Positions 6,546-9,942 of a stretch of DNA of 9,942 bases are shown in pieces. The DNA lies in assembly GCA_910585755.1 (NCBI GenBank), contig CAJUFH010000077.1:1-9942 (forward strand). The letters run 5' to 3'. The translations under genes and the position numbers were made by a program. The first letter of the stretch is position 1. The number at the start of each line of letters is the position of its first letter. This stretch comes from an uncultured Muribaculaceae bacterium (GTDB lineage: Bacteria > Bacteroidota > Bacteroidia > Bacteroidales > Muribaculaceae). Under the pieces are notes generated by a model. That model saw nothing but the letters and a program-made list of their open reading frames with translations. It was not told the DNA's origin and searched no databases.

Positions 6546-6815
6546 GGCCTCGGAGAGGTTCTATAATAAAAATGGCTGACACACAGATTTTTAAGGTCGC
6601 TTCGCTCCCCACGGATGCGACGGATTCCCACAGATTTTCGAGAGTGGGCATTGGCCATTGGCATTATTGCGATTTTTTTACATCCATTTCTGTTTTCAAC
6701 CCTCCTTTTTGATCCGTGTTAATCCGTCGCATCCGTGGATGGCGCTTTGCGCCATTAGGAAATCTGTGTGTCAATCATTTCAATCTATTTTATTAACCGA
6801 CTTCTCCGAAGCCGT
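6546..6815. repeat. Module A, copy 2: long inverted-arm element
   Basis: GGCCTCGGAGAGG (6546-6558) equals 1879-1891 in copy 1. TGACACACAGATT (6577-6589) is repeated inverted at 6761-6773, and ACGGATGCGACGGATT (6611-6626) is repeated inverted and perfect at 6721-6736. The spacer between the arms (6627-6720) is unrelated to that of copy 1. The segment at 6761-6815 matches 2073-2128 at about 53 of 56 positions. Here the GGTCGCTTCGCTCC word is in the left arm and the hairpin ATGGCGC-TTT-GCGCCAT (6739-6755) is in the right arm, the reverse of copy 1. Confidence 0.85.
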
Positions 6816-6832
6816 TTCCTCCCCCCGCGCCT

Positions 6833-6897
6833 AACACCGCACCTTCGCGGCTCCGCCGCTCGATACGGTGCTATAATTACCCCGCGGCTTCGCCGCT
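6833..6897 (+). repeat. Module C, copy 3
   Basis: Matches the reverse complement of 1794-1858 at 62 of 65 positions. The hairpins are GCGGC-TCC-GCCGC (6847-6859) and GCGGC-TTC-GCCGC (6884-6896). In the second one only the loop differs from the other copies. Confidence 0.85.
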
Positions 6898-6980
6898 CAG
6901 TCCATGGAGCTGAGGCGATGGGCGGCGGTCGCGGGGGCAGTTTTTGGGAGCGCCCGGCATCCTCAATCCCGCGGGGGTGG

Positions 6981-7020
6981 ATGTCGGGTGGAGTGAGCCG
7001 AAGGCGAGCGGCTTCCTATC
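6981..7020 (+). repeat. Module B, copy 3
   Basis: Forty bases matching the reverse complement of 1664-1703 at 39 positions, and in the same orientation as B copy 2. It sits between C(+) and D(+). Confidence 0.85.
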
Positions 7021-7026
7021 GGTGGG

Positions 7027-7060
7027 GCCAAACCTGACGAGGCACGCCGCGTCCCTACAC
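7027..7060 (+). repeat. Module D, copy 3
   Basis: Same orientation as D copy 1 (32 of 34 identical). The two D(+) copies bracket everything from the start of the first composite element to the end of the second. Confidence 0.8.
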
Positions 7061-7134
7061 CGCCCGGCGGTTCCCCCGCCCCGCAATTCCGCCAATTCCG
7101 CTAAAAATTACCCGCCGGGATAGGAGCGATGGCC

Positions 7135-7142
7135 TATCTTCG
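7135..7142 (+). promoter_or_regulatory. Candidate -7 element of the GH3 gene
   Basis: TATCTTCG matches seven of eight positions of TAnnTTTG and is followed by CGCC. Transcription would start near 7149, giving a leader of about 45 bases. The surrounding words AAATTACCCGCCGGG (7105-7119) and CGCGCCATAAA recur in altered form at 2235-2286. No convincing -33 element is seen. Confidence 0.4.
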
Positions 7143-7193
7143 CGCCATAAACAATCAAACACCGGTTCGTTATCCCTTAAACCATAAAACGCC

Positions 7194-9779
7194 TTGAATC
7201 ACTTAAAGAACATACTGCGCGGCGCCGCGGCGGCCCTGGCTCTCGGAGCGGGGGTGTCGGCAATGGCCGCTCCCGTATATCCCTTCAACGACCCCGGCCT
7301 CGCTCCCGAGGAGCGCGCCGCCGACCTCTGCTCGCGGCTGACGCTCGAAGAGAAGGTGGGGCTGATGATGAACGGCTCGCGCCCCGTAGAGCGCCTGGGC
7401 GTTCCAGCCTTTGAGTGGTGGAGCGAGGGGCTCCACGGGGTAGGGCGCAACGGCCTGGCAACGGTATTCCCCTCCTGTATCGGGATGGCAGCCGCGTTTG
7501 ACGACGACCTCCTGACGGAGGTGTTCACCGTTGTCAGTGACGAGGCCCGCGCCAAGAACACCCTCGCCCGCTCCGAGGGTAAGACCGGCAAATACAAGGG
7601 TTTGTCCTACTGGACCCCGACGGTAAACATCTTCCGCGACCCGCGCTGGGGCCGCGGCCAGGAGAGCTACGGCGAGGACCCGTATATGAACGGGCGCATG
7701 GGGCTGCGCGTCGTGCGCGCCCTGCAAGGTGACTCCGCCTCGAAATATAACAAGCTGCTGGCCTGCGCCAAGCATTTCGCCGTGCACAGCGGCCCGGAAA
7801 AGGAGCGCCACCGCATGGATGTCGCCATGCTCCCCGAGCGCGACCTCTGGGAGAGCTACCTCCCGGCCTTCAAGCGGCTGGTACAGGAGGGTAACGTCCG
7901 CGAGGTGATGTGCGCCTACCAGCGTTTCGAGGGGGAGGCGTGCTGCGGCTCCTCGGCGCTGTTGCAGCGTATCCTCCGCGAGCAGTGGGGCTTCGACGGC
8001 CTGGTTGTCAGCGACTGCGGCGCGATCAACGACTTCTACCTCCCGAAGCGCCACGGAGTGGCGAAGGACGCAGAGGGGGCCTCGGCCCTCGGCGTGCGTG
8101 CCGGAACAGACGTGGAGTGCGGACAGATTTACCGCAACCTCCCCGCCGCTGTGCGTCGCGGCGACATTTCCGAGGAGGAAATCGACCGCAGCGTCAGGAG
8201 GCTCTTGGCGGAGCGCTTCCGCCTGGGGGACTTCGACCCCGACTCTCTGGTGGAGTGGACGCGCATCCCGATGTCGGTAGTCAACTCGCCGGAGCACAAG
8301 GCGCTGGCGCTCAAGGCTGCCCGCGAGCAGATGGTGCTCCTGAAGAACAAAGGAATCCTTCCCCTGCGGAAGGAGGAGATGGGGCGCGTTATGCTGATGG
8401 GACCTAACGCCGCCGACTCCACGATGCAGTGGGGCATCTACTACGGCCAGCCGGGGCATACCGTGACGGTGCTGGAGGCCATGCGCCGCCGCTTCCCCGG
8501 AATGGAATACACCCCTTCCTGCGACATAACCTCCCTGACCGAGAAGGAGAGCATCTTCAACCTCTTCACCGACGCGGAGGGGCGCCCGGGGATGCGCGCT
8601 ACCTACTGGAACAACCTCGCGATGGAGGGAGACACCGCCGCTACCGCCAACTATACCTCGGCGCTGACCCTCGACAACGGGGGTAATACCGTCTTCGCCC
8701 CGGGGGTGGAGCTGACGAACTTCACGACTCGCATGCGCGGCTCTTTCACCGCCCCGGCTACCGAGGAGCTTGACATACTCTTCAACAACGACGACGGTTT
8801 CCGCATCATCGTCAACGGTGACACAATCCACAACCGCTGGAAGGCGGAGGCCCTGAACTTCCGCTCGCAGAAGCTGAAGGTCGAGAAGGGGAAGACCTAC
8901 GACATAGAAATCAACTATATGCAGCTCGACGAGGGGGCAACCCTCAACTTCGACATATGCCGCGCACGCTCTCTGACGATTCCCGAAATCGTCGGCCGCG
9001 CCGCCGGGGTCGAGACGGTAATCTTCGTAGGGGGTATCTCCCCGGCTCTCGAGCGCGAACAGGCGAGGGTGCAGCTTCCCGGCTTCGACAACGGCGACCG
9101 CACGTCGATCGAGCTGCCGCAGGCGCAGCGCGACATCCTCCGCGCCCTGCATGAGGCGGGGAAGAGGGTTGTGCTCGTCAATTGCAGCGGCAGCGCCGTG
9201 GCGCTCACGCCGGAGGACGGGATATGCGACGCGATTCTTCAGGCCTGGTATCCGGGCGAGCAGGGGGGCGAGGCTGTCGCCGAGGTACTGACGGGGGAAT
9301 ACAACCCCTCGGGCAAGCTCCCGGTGACCTTCTACGCCGACGACTCGCAGCTCCCTCCGTTCGATAGCTACAACATGGCCGGGCGCACATACCGCTACCT
9401 CGCCGCCGAACCGCTCTATCCATTCGGCTACGGCCTGAGCTACACCACGTTCAGCTACGGAAAGCCGAAATACCGCGACGGGATGGTGACCGTCGAGGTG
9501 AAGAATACCGGGAAACGCGCCGGAACCGAGATCGTGCAGCTCTATATGCGCCGCCCGTCGGATACCGACGGCCCCTCGAAGTCGCTCCGCGGCTACGCCA
9601 GGGTCGAGCTTCAGCCGGGCGAGAAGCGCCTGGTGGCGCTCCCGATGCCCCGCGAGGCGTTTGAGAACTGGGACGCTGCTGAGCGCCGCATGCGGGTCGT
9701 GCCGGGGGACTACGAGCTGATGGTCGGCTCCTCCAGCGACTCCGCCGATCTGGCGACCCTGAAAGTGAAAATCAAGTAA
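7194..9779 (+). CDS. Glycoside hydrolase family 3 enzyme with PA14 insert
   Basis: An 861-residue exported GH3 exo-glycosidase that removes terminal sugars from oligosaccharides. Beta-xylosidase, beta-glucosidase and arabinosidase are all possible; the sequence alone does not decide. The signal peptide MNHLKNILRGAAAALALGAG runs to AMA (about residue 25). GH3 words include GLHGVGRNG (from residue 79), DPRWGRGQESYGEDPY (149-164), KHFAVHSGPE (K193, H194) and VVSDCGAI with D274 as nucleophile. In the C-terminal domain, SPALEREQ offers E620 or E622 as acid/base. A PA14 domain (about 467-590, with NNDDGFRIIVNGD) is inserted between the halves, as in many substrate-selective GH3 enzymes, and an FN3-like domain ends the protein (about 766-845). 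It lacks the YNLQG tail of its neighbours, so it is probably periplasmic. TTG at 7194 is the only start that keeps the whole signal peptide: an in-frame stop lies at 7185-7187 and the next ATG is codon 24. Confidence 0.93.
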   Translation: MNHLKNILRGAAAALALGAGVSAMAAPVYPFNDPGLAPEERAADLCSRLTLEEKVGLMMNGSRPVERLGVPAFEWWSEGLHGVGRNGLATVFPSCIGMAAAFDDDLLTEVFTVVSDEARAKNTLARSEGKTGKYKGLSYWTPTVNIFRDPRWGRGQESYGEDPYMNGRMGLRVVRALQGDSASKYNKLLACAKHFAVHSGPEKERHRMDVAMLPERDLWESYLPAFKRLVQEGNVREVMCAYQRFEGEACCGSSALLQRILREQWGFDGLVVSDCGAINDFYLPKRHGVAKDAEGASALGVRAGTDVECGQIYRNLPAAVRRGDISEEEIDRSVRRLLAERFRLGDFDPDSLVEWTRIPMSVVNSPEHKALALKAAREQMVLLKNKGILPLRKEEMGRVMLMGPNAADSTMQWGIYYGQPGHTVTVLEAMRRRFPGMEYTPSCDITSLTEKESIFNLFTDAEGRPGMRATYWNNLAMEGDTAATANYTSALTLDNGGNTVFAPGVELTNFTTRMRGSFTAPATEELDILFNNDDGFRIIVNGDTIHNRWKAEALNFRSQKLKVEKGKTYDIEINYMQLDEGATLNFDICRARSLTIPEIVGRAAGVETVIFVGGISPALEREQARVQLPGFDNGDRTSIELPQAQRDILRALHEAGKRVVLVNCSGSAVALTPEDGICDAILQAWYPGEQGGEAVAEVLTGEYNPSGKLPVTFYADDSQLPPFDSYNMAGRTYRYLAAEPLYPFGYGLSYTTFSYGKPKYRDGMVTVEVKNTGKRAGTEIVQLYMRRPSDTDGPSKSLRGYARVELQPGEKRLVALPMPREAFENWDAAERRMRVVPGDYELMVGSSSDSADLATLKVKIK

Positions 9780-9798
9780 TCCATGATACATATGCCGG

Positions 9799-9837
9799 GC
9801 CGGGGCTGCTTCGCGAGAAGCGGCCCCGGCTGATTTT
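9799..9837 (+). terminator. Intrinsic terminator of the GH3 gene
   Basis: GCCGGGGC (9799-9806) pairs with GCCCCGGC (9823-9830), continued by a T-G pair and GCTTC/GAAGC around a GCGA tetraloop, then TGATTTTA. It lies 19 bases after the GH3 stop codon and abuts the stop codon of the convergent gene. Confidence 0.8.
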
Positions 9838-9942
9838 AGGGCGCTGCCATAACGGCCCATCTGGGTCGTCGCTTGGAGGTCTCCGCCTCGGTCACAATCT
9901 TCAGTTTGCTCCCGTCGGCCTCGCCTCCCAGCTCCGACCCTC
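9836..9942 (-). CDS. C-terminal fragment of an unidentified gene (partial)
   Basis: On the minus strand an open frame enters from the right edge and ends with TAA at 9838-9836, giving 34 residues that finish with KRRPRWAVMAAP. The sequence (GSELGGEADGSKLKIVTEAE then TSKRRPRWAVMAAP) has ordinary protein composition, and its stop falls directly at the GH3 terminator, as expected for two convergent genes. The family cannot be identified from so little. A competing minus-strand frame also stays open here, but it continues as an antisense shadow through the GH3 gene. Confidence 0.45.
   Translation of the reverse strand, partial: GSELGGEADGSKLKIVTEAETSKRRPRWAVMAAP

Larger units (their letters stand above)
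6465..7060. repeat. Composite palindromic intergenic element, copy 2
   Basis: This fills most of the 850-base gap between the beta-sandwich gene and the GH3 gene. The order is D(-), a degraded left C carrying the hairpin GCGCCC-GGA-GGGCGC (6505-6519), module A, C(+), B(+) and D(+). D at both ends is inverted, and module A has inverted arms. The 41 bases to the left of module A, ending at 6558, match 1851-1891 at about 33 positions, so the outer flanks of the two composite elements are collinear. No gene is credible inside. Open frames repeat peptides seen in copy 1, such as TPHLRGSAARYG, which come from the repeat words. Confidence 0.8.

Noticed and set aside
1568..7060. Insertion sequence or composite transposon
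   Set aside because: No transposase or recombinase, and no terminal repeats with target-site duplication that I can define. Only a non-autonomous element remains possible.
6375..7095. Open frames of 60-94 codons in the second gap
   Set aside because: Same reason: peptides are by-products of modules A to D, and the frames conflict with the palindromic structure.
7203..9860. 885-codon minus-strand open frame opposite the GH3 gene, and a similar 680-codon one opposite the pectate lyase gene
   Set aside because: These arise from high-GC codon bias in the real genes. Their translations are low in motifs, and the plus-strand products have complete family signatures.
1..9942. tRNA, rRNA or riboswitch
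   Set aside because: I saw no cloverleaf, conserved rRNA words or known riboswitch core in the gaps on either strand by eye. A covariance-model scan would be needed to exclude weak cases.

Overview
The window looks like chromosomal DNA of a gut-type member of the Bacteroidales. Muribaculaceae- or Prevotellaceae-like is my best guess, but the sequence alone does not settle the family. The reasons are: promoters of the Bacteroidetes type (TAnnTTTG at -7); starts without a Shine-Dalgarno sequence; signal-peptide enzymes ending in a YNLQG-type C-terminal tail like those of type IX secretion cargo; and a set of pectin-active enzymes. Most of the DNA is GC-rich, except for a sharply AT-rich first 310 bases.

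Layout. Bases 1-310 are AT-rich and hold a likely terminator. Next comes a CE8 pectinesterase that starts abruptly inside its conserved domain, without a signal peptide (311-1525). After its terminator lies about 1 kb without a credible gene, filled by a mosaic of palindromic repeats (1568-2411) and then a promoter. A PL1-type pectate lyase follows (2565-4649), then a strong terminator and promoter, then a secreted InlB-repeat/beta-sandwich protein of unknown function (4842-6341). A second copy of the repeat mosaic fills 6465-7060. A GH3 glycosidase with a PA14 insert (7194-9779, TTG start) comes next. The window ends with a terminator and the C-terminal end of an unidentified gene on the opposite strand.

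How the genes fit together. The pectinesterase would strip methyl groups from homogalacturonan, the pectate lyase would cut the demethylated chain, the beta-sandwich protein may bind the polysaccharide, and GH3 would trim side-chain or oligosaccharide ends. The first three proteins carry the same style of C-terminal tail and the GH3 does not, which suggests surface or secreted enzymes plus a periplasmic one. No SusC/SusD pair, regulator or mobile-element enzyme is in view. Each gene seems to have its own promoter and terminator, so this is a cluster of single units rather than one operon.

The most unusual content is intergenic. The two gene-free regions share the same modules (called A, B, C and D here), arranged as nested inverted repeats around a core. 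Between the two copies the flanks are collinear but the core lies in the opposite orientation, as if it had inverted at its 13-bp inverted repeats. Individual small hairpins, nearly all with three-base loops, appear to have been swapped in fixed slots. The two copies also flank the pectate lyase and beta-sandwich genes as direct repeats, which makes that pair a potential recombination cassette.
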